A stretch of DNA of 64,000 nucleotides, taken from assembly GCF_014219065.1 (NCBI RefSeq), contig NZ_JACLGO010000017.1, positions 28,511-92,510 on the forward strand. Direction: 5' to 3'. A model generated the notes under the pieces. That model did no database searches. It was not told the origin of the DNA and worked only from the letters and a program-made list of their open reading frames with translations. This document shows, in pieces, positions 1 to 10,018 of this stretch. The number at the start of each line of letters is the position of its first letter. Position 1 is the stretch's first letter. Made by a program: the position numbers and the translations under genes. This DNA is from Halopseudomonas xiamenensis. GTDB lineage: Bacteria; Pseudomonadota; Gammaproteobacteria; Pseudomonadales; Pseudomonadaceae.

Positions 1-926
1 TGTCGCAAATGCGCCTGCAAAGAGCGCCTATCAGTGCAGCGCACTACAAACAGATGCCACACATGCTGCTCGGCATATTCGGACCAATACTGACTGCTGC
101 CTGGCAGAGCAATCAAGGGATTGCTGATACCGGAGAGATAACGCTGCGCCACCTTCCGTCTGGCATTAGTGTCATGATCAAGACGAACCAGCTTGACTCT
201 CAACAGCGCTGCCTGCAACTCATCTAGCCGGCTATTGACGCCCTGATAAATATTCTCGTACTTCTTCTGGCTACCGTAGTTGCCAATGGCCCGAACAGTT
301 TCAGCCAAGGCATCATCACTGGTCGTGACAGCGCCGCCATCGCCCAGCGCACCGAGGTTCTTGCCAGGATAAAAGCTAAAACCCGAAGCATGCCCCCAAC
401 TACCGGCCCTTCTCCCATCGATAGCAGCGCCATGGGCCTGGGCCGAATCTTCCAGCACCAGAAGCTGGTATTTTTCTGCCAACGTCATGATGTCAGCCAT
501 GGGAGCCAGCCGACCATACAGGTGAACCGCCAAAATGGCTTTTGTATTTGGCGTGATTGCAGCGGCAACCTTGTCTGGAGCAAGATTGCAGCTCTGCACA
601 TCAGGCTCCACCAAAACCGGAGTCAGGCGATTTTCGGTTATGGCCAGAATGCTGGCAATGTAGGTATTGGCAGGGACAATGACTTCATCACCCTCCTTGA
701 GTCGTCCCAGCACTTTCCAGGCACGCAAAACAAGAATGAGCGCATCAAGCCCATTCGCAACCCCCACACAATGCCGTGTACCGCAGTATGCCGCAAACTC
801 CTGCTCGAAGGCCTTGACCTCCTGGCCCTGAATATACCAGCCCGAGTCAATAACGCGCGTTGCGGCATTCAGCAACTCCTCGCGGAGCGAGGCATTTACG
901 GCCTGCAAGTCCATAAAAGGTATCAT
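1..926 (-). CDS. fdtB: DegT/DnrJ/EryC1-family sugar aminotransferase, FdtB-like (partial, runs off the left edge)
   Basis: My translation of the minus strand from an ATG at 926 gives an open frame of about 308 residues to the window edge, so the C-terminus is missing. It starts [11 protein letters not shown], the usual opening of this family, and has the pyridoxal-phosphate lysine motif [16 protein letters not shown] about 60% along. These PLP enzymes transaminate dTDP-keto sugars. With FdtA and RmlAB next door the likely product is dTDP-Fuc3N (or Qui3N). The start overlaps the stop of the upstream acetyltransferase by 4 bases (ATGA), so translation is probably coupled. The family is clear; the exact sugar is inferred from context. 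Confidence 0.88.
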   Translation of the reverse strand, partial: MIPFMDLQAVNASLREELLNAATRVIDSGWYIQGQEVKAFEQEFAAYCGTRHCVGVANGLDALILVLRAWKVLGRLKEGDEVIVPANTYIASILAITENRLTPVLVEPDVQSCNLAPDKVAAAITPNTKAILAVHLYGRLAPMADIMTLAEKYQLLVLEDSAQAHGAAIDGRRAGSWGHASGFSFYPGKNLGALGDGGAVTTSDDALAETVRAIGNYGSQKKYENIYQGVNSRLDELQAALLRVKLVRLDHDTNARRKVAQRYLSGISNPLIALPGSSQYWSEYAEQHVWHLFVVRCTDRRSLQAHLR

Positions 927-1444
927 TGTATCTTGCTGCTCAATTTTTTTTTGCTTTCTGCTACGTCTGCCTTCTGTATGGTGAAGTACAGATTCTGTTC
1001 ATCTTCACCAACAACCTCAGCACCCATTTTTTGATGAAAGGCGATGACACGCTGATTATCTTTCATCACATCAAAGTGAGACTGGGCAAACCCCAACTCC
1101 TCGAATCCAAACTGATAGACAAGAAAAGCACTCTCTACAGCCGCATAGCGTGTCTTTTCCTGATTGAGGATCCAACTCCCCCAGCAAAAAGAATCTTCAC
1201 GCAGATCATAGACACGAACCGTTCCGCAGCGAACTCCGTCCAGTCGCTCTATGATAAAATAGTATTGTATACCGGCCTGCTCATCCTGCTTGTAGCGGCG
1301 AATCCACTGACGCTGTTTGCTAACACTGGCATCGGTGCTGGACAGATATTTCCCATAGTTCTCATCCAACCGCAGCGCCAGGATAAACTCCGCATCTTCC
1401 TCTTCAACCAACCGCATACGAATAGTTTTGGCATCAAGATTCAT
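923..1444 (-). CDS. GNAT-family N-acetyltransferase, probable amino-sugar acetylase
   Basis: The 173-residue protein has the GNAT layout of the RimJ/RimL type: an N-terminal strand ([19 protein letters not shown]), a central region ending in a GTVRVYD strand, and a C-terminal GFEELGFAQ...[14 protein letters not shown] segment typical of the acetyl-CoA fold. Its ATG overlaps the fdtA stop and its stop overlaps the aminotransferase start, each by 4 bases. Lying between FdtA and FdtB homologues, it probably N-acetylates the 3-amino sugar nucleotide. The better-known FdtC and QdtC enzymes are hexapeptide-repeat proteins as I recall, so this would be a non-homologous replacement. The family is seen; the substrate is inferred. 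Confidence 0.8.
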   Translation of the reverse strand: MNLDAKTIRMRLVEEEDAEFILALRLDENYGKYLSSTDASVSKQRQWIRRYKQDEQAGIQYYFIIERLDGVRCGTVRVYDLREDSFCWGSWILNQEKTRYAAVESAFLVYQFGFEELGFAQSHFDVMKDNQRVIAFHQKMGAEVVGEDEQNLYFTIQKADVAESKKKLSSKIQ

Positions 1445-1845
1445 ACAGGAGCCCGTTGTTTAAGAAACTCATCGTAATCACGAATATAGTCACTCTCATC
1501 ATAGTGCGCACTGGCTAATACGACGAGAACACAGTCCTGGCTGAAATCATGCATGGTTCGCCAAACCATGGTATCAATAAAGATCCCCCTGCTTGGCGAG
1601 TCAAGCCAGACATCCTGCTGCTGGACGCCATCATCCAAGCGCATTCGACAACGGCCGGAAACACAGAAAGCAACCTGTTTCAGAGCCTTGTGCGCATGGA
1701 AACCACGGGATACACCCGCCTTCGTATCAAATATGTAATACATCCGTTTGATGTCGAAGGGCACGTTGCCGGCCCCTTCGATAGCGATCAGTGACCCACG
1801 ATCATCACCCTTCAGCGGAAAATCAATCCATTGCACCAGGCTCAC
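1441..1845 (-). CDS. fdtA: dTDP-4-dehydro-6-deoxyglucose 3,4-ketoisomerase (cupin, FdtA/QdtA-like)
   Basis: The 134-residue protein is a WxcM-like cupin. It has the [11 protein letters not shown] strand, the [11 protein letters not shown] motif carrying the catalytic histidines and the late [11 protein letters not shown] and DYDEF segments typical of sugar-nucleotide ketoisomerases. It moves the keto group of dTDP-4-keto-6-deoxyglucose from C4 to C3, committing the product of RmlB to 3-amino sugars. FdtA and QdtA differ in C4 stereochemistry, which I cannot tell by eye, so the end product may be Fuc3NAc or Qui3NAc. It starts with GTG overlapping the rmlA stop (GTGA). Confidence 0.88.
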   Translation of the reverse strand: MSLVQWIDFPLKGDDRGSLIAIEGAGNVPFDIKRMYYIFDTKAGVSRGFHAHKALKQVAFCVSGRCRMRLDDGVQQQDVWLDSPSRGIFIDTMVWRTMHDFSQDCVLVVLASAHYDESDYIRDYDEFLKQRAPV

Positions 1846-2714
1846 AACCTGCCCTCCGCCAAGCTCAGCAAATACTGGCCATAGCTGTTCTTACTGAGTG
1901 ATTGTCCTATGCGGTGAAGCTCTTCCTTGCTCAGCCAGCCGTTGTTGTAGGCAATTTCTTCGAGGCAGGCAACTTTATAGCCTTGTCGCTTCTCAATGGT
2001 TTCTACAAATAGCCCTGCTTCAAGCAAGCTCTCATGCGTCCCAGTATCCAGCCAGGCAAACCCCCGTCCCAACAGCTCGACATTAAGATCACCCCGCTCC
2101 AGATAGGCTTGATTGATACTGGTTATTTCCAGCTCGCCACGGGGTGAGGGTTCAACCTGTTTGGCCATTTTCACAACATCATTGTCGTAGAAATAGAGCC
2201 CCGTCACCGCATAGGAGGATTGTGGTTTCAGCGGCTTCTCTTCAATCGACACGGCCCGCCTGTTTTCATCAAATGAAACCACACCAAAACGCTCTGGATC
2301 TTTTACTTGATAGCCAAAAACTGTTGCCCCCGTCCCTCGCCTGGCAGCTGCCTTGAGCATGGGGCTAAAGCCTTGGCCATAGAAGATATTATCCCCGAGC
2401 ACCAGGCACACAGTGTCTGAGCCAACGAACTCTTCGCCAATGATAAACGCTTGGGCCAGCCCATCAGGGCTGGGTTGCTCAGCGTAACTTAAGGATATGC
2501 CAAAACCTGACCCGTTCCCCAGCAGACGTTTATAAGAGGAGATATCTTCAGGAGAACTGATCAACAGGATATCCCGAATACCTGCCAGCATCAGTACCGA
2601 CAACGGGTAATAGATCATCGGTTTGTCATAGATTGGGAGCAGTTGCTTGGATACCCCTTTTGTTATGGGGTAAAGGCGCGTACCCGAGCCTCCTGCCAAT
2701 ACAATACCTTTCAC
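1842..2714 (-). CDS. rmlA: glucose-1-phosphate thymidylyltransferase
   Basis: The 290-residue protein has the family's usual length and begins [16 protein letters not shown], the nucleotide-binding signature of Rml[19 protein letters not shown], the VLGDNIFYG metal/sugar motif and the EEKP segment follow. It makes dTDP-glucose from dTTP and glucose-1-phosphate in the cytoplasm. The start is GTG, overlapping the rmlB stop, with AAGGAGTGACCA just upstream as a good ribosome binding site. No rmlC or rmlD is visible, so this operon feeds dTDP-4-keto-6-deoxyglucose to the Fdt branch and not, within the window, to dTDP-rhamnose. Confidence 0.97.
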   Translation of the reverse strand: MKGIVLAGGSGTRLYPITKGVSKQLLPIYDKPMIYYPLSVLMLAGIRDILLISSPEDISSYKRLLGNGSGFGISLSYAEQPSPDGLAQAFIIGEEFVGSDTVCLVLGDNIFYGQGFSPMLKAAARRGTGATVFGYQVKDPERFGVVSFDENRRAVSIEEKPLKPQSSYAVTGLYFYDNDVVKMAKQVEPSPRGELEITSINQAYLERGDLNVELLGRGFAWLDTGTHESLLEAGLFVETIEKRQGYKVACLEEIAYNNGWLSKEELHRIGQSLSKNSYGQYLLSLAEGRL

Positions 2715-3808
2715 TGGTCACTCCTTCCTTGATGGTTAACACTAGCAGCACCGAGTCGTCCAAGATGATAGGCACCGCTCAATACCCGCTGCCACCAGAC
2801 TTGATTATCAAGATACCAGGATACCGTCTTACGAATCCCCGTCTGAAAGCTTTCCTGCGGTACCCAGGCTAGCTCACGCTCCATTTTGCTGGCGTCGATC
2901 GCATAACGTCGATCATGCCCCGGGCGATCCTCAACGAATGTAATAAGGCTTCTGTAGCTGGCTACACCTGCCGGTTTATTCGGCACGAGCTCCTCAAGCA
3001 GATCACAAATCGTTTCCACCACCTCCAGATTTGTCAACTCATTATGCCCACCAATGTTATAGGTTTCACCCGGCACGCCTGCACAAACCACTCGCCAAAG
3101 AGCTCTGGCATGATCCTCCACATATAACCAATCACGAATCTGCATGCCATTGCCATAAACCGGTAGCGCCTTGCCATGCAAAGCATTAAGAATCATGTGT
3201 GGAATCAGTTTTTCAGGAAAATGGTAGGGACCATAGTTATTCGAACAGTTGGTGACCAGCACCGGCATCCCATAGGTACGCTGCCAAGCTCGGACAAGGT
3301 GGTCAGAACCGGCCTTCGAGGCGGAGTAGGGTGAACTGGGCGAATAGCTCGTCGCTTCGGTAAACAGCTCTGTACTGCCTTCCAGATCGCCATAAACCTC
3401 GTCGGTAGACACATGATGGAAACGAAACCCGTGTTGCTCTTGCTTCGGCAAGGCCTGCCAATACTGGCGTGCGGCCTCAAGCAATACAGCCGTTCCCATC
3501 ACATTGGTTCTGACAAACTCAAGGGGTCCGTCAATCGACCTGTCCACGTGGGACTCTGCGGCCAAGTGCATAATGGCCTGCGGGCGGACGTTCTCAACGA
3601 TGCGCTGCACCTCAGTGGCATCAGTAATATCCGCCTGATAAAAGGCATATCGCTCAGAACTCGCTACATCGCCCAGCGACTCCAGATTACCTGCATAGGT
3701 GAGCTTGTCTATATTGACTATGGACACGTTTGTATTCGAAATCAGGTATCGAATCAATGCCGAGCCGATAAAGCCCGCCCCGCCGGTTATCAGAACACGT
3801 TCTATCAC
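2711..3808 (-). CDS. rmlB: dTDP-glucose 4,6-dehydratase
   Basis: The 365-residue extended short-chain dehydrogenase has the N-terminal NAD-binding motif [13 protein letters not shown], the [10 protein letters not shown] motif, the [11 protein letters not shown] segment and the catalytic [15 protein letters not shown] (YxxxK). It converts dTDP-glucose to dTDP-4-keto-6-deoxyglucose, the precursor used by the FdtA homologue downstream. It starts with GTG overlapping the stop of the family 4 glycosyltransferase by 4 bases (GTGA). The whole glycosyltransferase-rmlB-rmlA-fdtA-acetyltransferase-fdtB run is therefore overlapped gene to gene and is probably one transcript. Confidence 0.97.
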   Translation of the reverse strand: MIERVLITGGAGFIGSALIRYLISNTNVSIVNIDKLTYAGNLESLGDVASSERYAFYQADITDATEVQRIVENVRPQAIMHLAAESHVDRSIDGPLEFVRTNVMGTAVLLEAARQYWQALPKQEQHGFRFHHVSTDEVYGDLEGSTELFTEATSYSPSSPYSASKAGSDHLVRAWQRTYGMPVLVTNCSNNYGPYHFPEKLIPHMILNALHGKALPVYGNGMQIRDWLYVEDHARALWRVVCAGVPGETYNIGGHNELTNLEVVETICDLLEELVPNKPAGVASYRSLITFVEDRPGHDRRYAIDASKMERELAWVPQESFQTGIRKTVSWYLDNQVWWQRVLSGAYHLGRLGAASVNHQGRSDQ

Positions 3809-4953
3809 AACCTTCTATCCCCTTTGGACATCACCATGCTCTCAATTAATTGGCGATAGTTTTTTCTGAAATCATGGATGCTGTGCTGCTCACATAAGTA
3901 GGCGTAACCCGCTCGCCCTAGGGCTTGCAACTGAGCATTTCCCATAGACAGCAATGGCTCCAGCTCACGGGCAAGATCATCAGCATTTCCTACCTGGAAA
4001 GAACGCCCGGAGCACTCTTCCAGAATCGGCGCCAGACTGGGAATATCGGAACCAATAACCGGGCGCTGACCGGCAAGCGCTTCCAGCAGAGCCAAAGGTA
4101 ATCCTTCACTGAGAGATGGCATGGCAAAGACGTCAAACGCCCTGACATACTGAAGAGCATCATGATGAGCCCCTAGAAGTATAACCTGCTTCTGCAAGCT
4201 ATGCTCCGCAATCAGCCTCTCCAGTTCTTCCCGCGAGCGCCCTTCACCGATAATGGCAATCAAAACATCAGGATAGCTCGCGGCCAACTTTGCAAAAGCT
4301 GCAATTAATGTAGTGTGCCCCTTCACAGGTACAAGGCGGCCAATACAGCCAACGATACGACATCCCTGGGCCAATCCAAGCCTACGCCGAGCCTCACGAC
4401 CATCCAATAACATTCCAGTGGCACGCTCTATATCAATAGCATTATTGATATGAGAGGTATTACTTTCGTTGAATCCAGAAACCCTGGACAGCAAATAACG
4501 CTTTACCGCCTGGGACACACCAACAATGTGCCATTGAGGTCCAACCAGAATATTAGCTTCAAACACTCGCGCTCGCCGGTCATAGTCGCCAATACCGTGC
4601 TGAACGCCGATAAAGGCCGGGCGCGTCAAAATCCTGCTAAGCCACATCATCATGCTGATTGGTTTAAAACGATGAGCAATGACAACATCAAAGCCTTCAT
4701 CACGACAAAAACGGTACAATTTCAACATAACTGACCAGCGCTTCAGCCCTTTCAGATCTGATTTATCCAGGTCAAAATACACCGACCGCTCAGCAGCGCT
4801 GACAGGCTCATCAGGCCCTGGCTTGCCGCGCAGAAACAACGTGGTAACACCGAAGTAATCTGTGGGTAGACCGGCAATCACCTGCTCAGCCAGGTCGGAG
4901 GCGTTGACGTTGTATCGCAGCTGTATCTGTAGAACCTTTACCCTGTTACCCAC
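3805..4953 (-). CDS. family 4 glycosyltransferase (WapH-like position in the LPS core locus)
   Basis: The 382-residue GT-B protein has an N-terminal acceptor domain ([20 protein letters not shown]) and a C-terminal donor domain with [13 protein letters not shown], the [11 protein letters not shown] segment and the EX7E motif in [17 protein letters not shown]. It should transfer a sugar from a nucleotide donor to LPS core or O-unit lipid in the cytoplasm. In Pseudomonas aeruginosa a family 4 enzyme (WapH) lies beside the carbamoyltransferase gene, as here apart from one inserted gene. The start is GTG, preceded by GGAGGGCAGG. Donor and acceptor cannot be read from the sequence. Confidence 0.88.
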   Translation of the reverse strand: MGNRVKVLQIQLRYNVNASDLAEQVIAGLPTDYFGVTTLFLRGKPGPDEPVSAAERSVYFDLDKSDLKGLKRWSVMLKLYRFCRDEGFDVVIAHRFKPISMMMWLSRILTRPAFIGVQHGIGDYDRRARVFEANILVGPQWHIVGVSQAVKRYLLSRVSGFNESNTSHINNAIDIERATGMLLDGREARRRLGLAQGCRIVGCIGRLVPVKGHTTLIAAFAKLAASYPDVLIAIIGEGRSREELERLIAEHSLQKQVILLGAHHDALQYVRAFDVFAMPSLSEGLPLALLEALAGQRPVIGSDIPSLAPILEECSGRSFQVGNADDLARELEPLLSMGNAQLQALGRAGYAYLCEQHSIHDFRKNYRQLIESMVMSKGDRRL

Positions 4954-5043
4954 CCTGCCCTCCGCTCCATAAACTTTCCAATCGATGTAGAGTTTTCACG
5001 TGTAGAAGGATTCAGCCACAAGACATATCACCCGGCAACACAC

Positions 5044-5994
5044 TCACTTGCGTAGCCAAAGACGCAAGGCTTTGCGGGAATAACTCAGATTCAGCAATAC
5101 ACGCCAGTCCATCCTTAACGCATGCATGAAAAAGGCCTTGGCCTGAGTCTTTTCATTAGCCAGATAGGCACTGCGAAACAATGAAAGGCAGCGCTGTACA
5201 TAGAAAGCCTTACGCATTGACCGCATGGACTCCGGCAGGCGTGAAAAAACTTCATCAACGACCTGCAGACCCACCTGCTGCCCATAACCTGTGTGGTGAC
5301 GCAAGCTGTCATCGTGTTTGTAAAGCAATAATAAAGGCTCATTCAGCTGACTCACGGGGAAATGTGCCAGTGCTTGAGCAAATACCGGCAAGTCCTCCGA
5401 GTTACGGAATCTTTCTGGATAATTACCCAGATCGAACACTTCCCGGTGCATGGCACAACCACCATTGGAGAGACCCAGGGTTTTATCCAGCAGATAAGCC
5501 TTGACCCGCTCCAAAGCACCTCCAGGTAAGCGGGTATTACGGTGCCGACGTCGATTTCCTGCTGAATTGATCGAAATATGTTCACCAATGACCAAACGGC
5601 TTTGACGATTGCTCTCGATATGCTCAATTAACTTGCCCAAAGCCCCTGGTACAAATTCATCGTCAGCGTCGAGAAACACCAACCAGTCCCCTTGACTCTC
5701 ACGAATGCCCAAATTACGCACGGAAGCCAAGCCACCATTTTCCTTGCGGATACTCCTAAACTGCTCTGGATAGGCTAGGTGCAAGGCGTTGATAACATCG
5801 GGGGTCGCGTCCGTCGAACCATCATCAATAATCAATAATTCCGTGCGGGCATCGCGCTGTCCGAGTATTGATTGTGCGGCACGTGCCAATGACGCGCCAT
5901 AGTTATAGGCCGGAATGACCACAGAGATCAGCACCGGGGGCATATCCAGGGGTCGCGCCTCTCTCACGCTCAAGGATACTGGGTTATCCGACAC
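5044..5994 (-). CDS. family 2 glycosyltransferase
   Basis: The 316-residue GT-A protein has the ISVVIPAYNYGASLARA opening, the LLIIDDGSTDATPDV segment and a DxD-type metal motif (LVFLDADDEFVPG), all in the first 115 residues. The GTG start at 5994 is supported by AAGGGGGC four bases upstream and overlaps the carbamoyltransferase stop by 11 bases; a second candidate start is the Met at 5943. Its place among LPS core genes makes a core or O-antigen sugar transferase likely. It may correspond to a core rhamnosyltransferase of the WapR type, but that is a guess. About 90 bases without a gene separate it from the next gene. Confidence 0.85.
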   Translation of the reverse strand: MSDNPVSLSVREARPLDMPPVLISVVIPAYNYGASLARAAQSILGQRDARTELLIIDDGSTDATPDVINALHLAYPEQFRSIRKENGGLASVRNLGIRESQGDWLVFLDADDEFVPGALGKLIEHIESNRQSRLVIGEHISINSAGNRRRHRNTRLPGGALERVKAYLLDKTLGLSNGGCAMHREVFDLGNYPERFRNSEDLPVFAQALAHFPVSQLNEPLLLLYKHDDSLRHHTGYGQQVGLQVVDEVFSRLPESMRSMRKAFYVQRCLSLFRSAYLANEKTQAKAFFMHALRMDWRVLLNLSYSRKALRLWLRK

Positions 5995-7732
5995 ATTTGC
6001 CCCCTTCTTTCACCACCAACACATCCTCCATGATCAGATACTGCAAATCCGACCCATAGAACATATTCAACGCATCCGTCGGCGAGCACACCATCGGCTC
6101 GCCACGGCGGTTGAGGGAGGTGTTGAGGGATACACCATTGCCGGTCAGCTTCTCCAGCTCGAGCATCAGGTCGTACCACCGTGGGTTGTGGCGGCGTTCC
6201 AGGACCTGGGCGCGGGAAGTACCGTCTTCGTGTACCACCTCGGGGACGCGCTTGTCCCAGCCTTCGTTGACTTCGAAGGTGAAGGTCATGAAGGGACTGG
6301 GATGGTCGACCTTGAGCATCTGCGGGGCGACGGTGTCGAGCATGGACGGGCAGAATGGGCGCCAGCGCTCGCGGAACTTGATCTGTTCGTTGATGCGGTC
6401 AGCCACGCCGGGGACGCTCGGGCAACCTATGATGGAGCGTCCACCCAGGGCGCGCGGGCCGAACTCCATGCGGCCCTGGAACCAGGCCACCGGGTTGCCT
6501 TCGACCATGATCTGGGCGATGTGCTCGGGTACGTTGTCGATCTGCTGCCACTGCGGCTGGTTCGGGTGCCGTGCGCAGGCGGCGATGATGTCTTCGTTGC
6601 TGTAGCTGGGGCCGAGGTAGACGTGCTCCATCTTCTCCACCGGCACGCCGTTCTTCACGGAGATATAGGCAGCGGCGCCCACCGCCGTACCGGCATCGCC
6701 GGAGGCCGGCTGCACGAACAGCTCCTTGACCTCGTCACGGGCGATGATCTTCTGGTTCAGCTTGACGTTCAGCGCGCAGCCGCCAGCGAAGGCGATCTTG
6801 CCAGTTTCGCGGATGATGTCACCGAGGTAGTAGTCCATCATCTCCAGCGCCAGCTTCTCGAACAGGGCCTGCATGCTGGCGGCATAGTGGATATAGGGGT
6901 CGTCGGCGATATCCCCTTCGCGCTTGGGACCGAGCCATTCGATCAGCTTGGGCGAGAAGTAGTAACCCTTGCCCTTTTCCTTGTAGCGACGGAAGCCGAT
7001 CACGTTGGCGTAATCGGTATTGATGATCAGCTCGCCATTCTCGAACTTGGCCAGCCGCGAAAAGTCGTACTTGGCGGCATCGCCATAGGGCGCCATGCCC
7101 ATGACCTTGAACTCGCCATCGAGCATCTCGAAGCCCAGGTATTCGGTGAGCGCGCCATACAGGCCGCCCAGCGAATCCGGATCGTAGAACTCCTTGATCT
7201 TGTGGATCTGGCCATTCTCGCCGTAACCGAAGAAGGTGGTGGCGTACTCGCCCTTGCCGTCGATACCGAGAATCGCCGTCTTCTCCTGGAAGCCGGAACA
7301 GTGGTAGGCACTGGAGGCGTGGGCCAGATGGTGTTCGACCGGTTCCAGCTTGACCTTCTTCAGATCGAAACCCAGCTGCTGCAGGCACCACTGGATGCGC
7401 TTCTTGTAGCGATGATAACGGCGGTTGCCCATGAAGATGGCATCCAGAGAACGATCAGGGGCATACCAGTAGCGCTTGGCGTAATGCCAGCGGGCCTTCT
7501 CGAAAATGCTGATCGGCGCAAAGGGGATGGCGACGATGTCCACGTCCTCCGGCTTGATGCCGGCCTGCTCCAGGCAGAACTTGGCGGACTCATAGGGCAT
7601 GCGGTTCTTGGCGTGCTTGTCACGTACGAACCGCTCTTCTTCCACAGCGGCGATCAGCTTGCCATCGATATACAGGGCAGCTGATGGGTCATGGCTCAAT
7701 GCGCCGGAAAGTCCGAGAATGGTCAGGCCCAC
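5984..7732 (-). CDS. carbamoyltransferase of the NodU/CmcH family, probable LPS core heptose carbamoyltransferase
   Basis: The 582-residue protein begins MGLTILGLSGALSHDPSAAL, the ASKHA-like fold of NodU/CmcH enzymes. It has the metal-binding VEHHLAHASSAYH motif near residue 110 and ends in a YrdC-like carbamoyl-adenylate domain (GPRALGGRSIIGCP, SLNRRGEPMV). P. aeruginosa has an equivalent gene beside its LPS kinases, and its core heptose II carries a 7-O-carbamoyl group. It very probably uses carbamoyl phosphate and ATP to carbamoylate core heptose. A 118-base gap separates it from the upstream kinase gene. Confidence 0.9.
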   Translation of the reverse strand: MGLTILGLSGALSHDPSAALYIDGKLIAAVEEERFVRDKHAKNRMPYESAKFCLEQAGIKPEDVDIVAIPFAPISIFEKARWHYAKRYWYAPDRSLDAIFMGNRRYHRYKKRIQWCLQQLGFDLKKVKLEPVEHHLAHASSAYHCSGFQEKTAILGIDGKGEYATTFFGYGENGQIHKIKEFYDPDSLGGLYGALTEYLGFEMLDGEFKVMGMAPYGDAAKYDFSRLAKFENGELIINTDYANVIGFRRYKEKGKGYYFSPKLIEWLGPKREGDIADDPYIHYAASMQALFEKLALEMMDYYLGDIIRETGKIAFAGGCALNVKLNQKIIARDEVKELFVQPASGDAGTAVGAAAYISVKNGVPVEKMEHVYLGPSYSNEDIIAACARHPNQPQWQQIDNVPEHIAQIMVEGNPVAWFQGRMEFGPRALGGRSIIGCPSVPGVADRINEQIKFRERWRPFCPSMLDTVAPQMLKVDHPSPFMTFTFEVNEGWDKRVPEVVHEDGTSRAQVLERRHNPRWYDLMLELEKLTGNGVSLNTSLNRRGEPMVCSPTDALNMFYGSDLQYLIMEDVLVVKEGGKCVG

Positions 7733-7850
7733 GGGTACACCTCTTTCAGAAACTGGGTAAAGGGGACAATTTTATACACATTTGCCGCTACTGGCTCGTT
7801 TGGTCTGGCAGTTATGACAGCCCAGCGTGTTCTGTCAACTTATGCCCCTT

Positions 7851-9275
7851 TCAGCGAGGCATGACCGATTCCAGCCATTGTGCCAGGGCCGAGCCTGCAG
7901 GCCAGTTACGGATGAAGCGTGCGCGGTCTTTGGCCCAGGCCTTGCGTCGCCCGGCCTCGCTGCGGTGCGCCTGCATGACATCCAGATCGATCAGCACCAC
8001 CTGCCGGTCGTGCCACAGCAGGTTGGTGGCCTTGAAGTCGCCATGGCTGATACCCGCATCGACTACCTGCTGGAAAACTCCCAGCAAGGCATCAGCCGTG
8101 GTCGAGTCGGGAACCGCGGCACCGGTTTCGCCCAACTGCTGTAGCAGGTTCGGGCCCGGACAATACTCGCTGATCAGCCAGGCCTGGCGGCGCCAAAGCC
8201 CGATACGACGCTCGATCATCGCCAGCGGGGTGGGCGTGGCGATGCCGAGAAACTGCAGCCGCCAGGCCGCCAGCCAGGAGTGCCAGGCACGACTGGGACG
8301 CCAGAAGCGCGTGAGCCAGTGACCGAAGCCCTTGATGTTGTAGCGTTTGACGACCACCTCACGACCACCAACGGTCGCCATGGTAACCGTGCTGCTACCC
8401 CCGTCCTTGAGCAGAGGGGTGCCGCTGAAGGCACTATCGGGGTCAGCCAGCAAGGGCGCCAGCGCCTGCTGGGCCGAACGCAATACCACAGCGAAGCGGT
8501 CGAACGAGCGGTGCACCGCGAACTGACTGCAGTCGCGCAGGGTCTTGTCGAGAAAATTGTTCAGCCGGGTCTGGCGTTGCTTGTGGATCTGCGCCAGCAG
8601 TTGCTGCCGGTCCAGGCCGTGCAGCGGATTGGCGTCGAGATAGGATGGCAACAGATGATCCACCTGCGCGTCCCACTCTGGCATCAGTTGGGCAAAAAAC
8701 AGTGCGAGGTTGGCCTGGGCGGTCGTTAAGGGCAGCGGTTTTCCCGGCTCCGCCACCTCGATCGCATCCCCATCGATAACATACAACCGCTGCTGGTCCT
8801 GAAGGAAGTTGCCCAGATGCAGGTCGGTCTGCGCCAGCCCCTGGGCATGCATGGCGGCGATGGCCAGCAGGGCGTCCCGCAGAATGGCGAGCGCTTCGGC
8901 ATTGCCCGGTGATCGATCCGCCAGTTGCTCCCAATGCTGCTGCAGACTCTGTGCACCCGGCAGGTACTCGGTCAGCAGGTAGCACCCGCCGCCCGGCAGT
9001 TCACCACTGTCCAGCAGCGCAGGCGTGGTGATCCCCGCTCTCTGCAATGCTTGAATGCCCACGCTCTCGCGTTGCCAGTGCCGTTCGGCGCCGGTGGCGA
9101 TGAACAGCTTGGCGAGCACTTGCCGGCCATTCCATTCGCCGCGCCCAACCAGGCGCTTGCCCGGCAGGATACGCAGCCACTGCTGGATCAGCAGCGGCTG
9201 GCCCGCGGCAAGCGGCAGGCTGATATCGACCGGCGGGGTGCGTCCGGCCTCGCGCAGTCTGGCGGTAGTGCTCAC
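7851..9275 (-). CDS. tandem double-domain LPS-kinase-like protein
   Basis: The 474-residue protein carries two kinase-like domains of the WaaP/RIO type. The first has AQTDLHLGNFLQ followed by LYVIDGDAIEV near residue 170. The second has the catalytic loop SHGDFKATNLLW followed by VVLIDLDVMQ near residue 430. In the first loop the residue before the catalytic Asp is Thr, not the usual His-Asn/Gly context. Its stop and start fit a coupled run with the 248-residue kinase (4-base overlap). Family knowledge places it in phosphorylation of core heptoses; whether both halves are active is unknown. Confidence 0.82.
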   Translation of the reverse strand: MSTTARLREAGRTPPVDISLPLAAGQPLLIQQWLRILPGKRLVGRGEWNGRQVLAKLFIATGAERHWQRESVGIQALQRAGITTPALLDSGELPGGGCYLLTEYLPGAQSLQQHWEQLADRSPGNAEALAILRDALLAIAAMHAQGLAQTDLHLGNFLQDQQRLYVIDGDAIEVAEPGKPLPLTTAQANLALFFAQLMPEWDAQVDHLLPSYLDANPLHGLDRQQLLAQIHKQRQTRLNNFLDKTLRDCSQFAVHRSFDRFAVVLRSAQQALAPLLADPDSAFSGTPLLKDGGSSTVTMATVGGREVVVKRYNIKGFGHWLTRFWRPSRAWHSWLAAWRLQFLGIATPTPLAMIERRIGLWRRQAWLISEYCPGPNLLQQLGETGAAVPDSTTADALLGVFQQVVDAGISHGDFKATNLLWHDRQVVLIDLDVMQAHRSEAGRRKAWAKDRARFIRNWPAGSALAQWLESVMPR

Positions 9276-10018
9276 TCTCGTCCCTCGAAGAATGCCAGTA
9301 TGGCTCTGATGCGTTTCTTGTCAGCGGCGTCCAGATGCCGACGCCGGGTGTATGCCAGGTAGAAGCGGAGGCGATCAGTGCGCCTCAACTGATATTTGCC
9401 CACCTTGTCGAGGCAGGCCAGGTCCTTGATGATCCGGTAGCGCAGCAGCGGGCCAGGCCAGCGGCTGCCTGCGGGACAATCGATGAAATAGACCTGTGGC
9501 GCGGTCTGACGATCAACCAGGATATTGCGCCACTTGAGGTCGTTGTGGGCGAAACCATGCTCGTGCATGATGCGCGTGGCGTCGGCCACCTGTGCCATGA
9601 CGGCAGCCAGCCAGCGCCACTCGCGCAAGCGCGGATCCTGGCGTCTGGCCAGCTGCGCCAGATCATCGGTATCGTCGATCCCCAGCGTGATCAGCGCTCC
9701 CCGACCGAAACCGAGCCCGTCGCGCTCCATGCCATAAGCCACCACCGGCACCGTGGGGATACCCCAGCGCTGGAACTTCAGCAGATTCTCCCATTCGGCA
9801 CGGACCCGCGGACGACCGATCCAGCGTCGCAGATTCTTGCCGGCCGCCACATAGCGCTTGATGTAGTAGCAGCGCCCCTGCAGGCAGAGCCGCTGCACGT
9901 CACTGATGTCATCTGCGGTAACCGGCTCGCCCTGCAGCTCGAACACGCTGGGCAGATCGGCAAACAGACTCGCGGCCTCGCCCTCGGCGAGGTCTGTGTT
10001 GAGTACCCAGCCGGTCAT
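9272..10018 (-). CDS. LPS core heptose kinase-like protein (WapP/WapQ type)
   Basis: The 248-residue single-domain kinase has the catalytic loop HEHGFAHNDLKWRNILVD near residue 155 and the metal-binding VYFIDCPAG. The N-terminal half has a glycine-poor lobe with RCYYIKRY containing the ATP-contacting Lys. It belongs to the family of small kinases that decorate Pseudomonas core heptoses with phosphate and sits between waaP and the double kinase. Both junctions overlap by 4 bases. I cannot decide between WapP and WapQ orthology by eye, so no symbol is given. Confidence 0.85.
   Translation of the reverse strand: MTGWVLNTDLAEGEAASLFADLPSVFELQGEPVTADDISDVQRLCLQGRCYYIKRYVAAGKNLRRWIGRPRVRAEWENLLKFQRWGIPTVPVVAYGMERDGLGFGRGALITLGIDDTDDLAQLARRQDPRLREWRWLAAVMAQVADATRIMHEHGFAHNDLKWRNILVDRQTAPQVYFIDCPAGSRWPGPLLRYRIIKDLACLDKVGKYQLRRTDRLRFYLAYTRRRHLDAADKKRIRAILAFFEGRE

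Noticed and set aside
5915..7684. 589-codon plus-strand frame opposite the carbamoyltransferase
   Set aside because: The minus-strand carbamoyltransferase has complete motifs; the plus frame has none.
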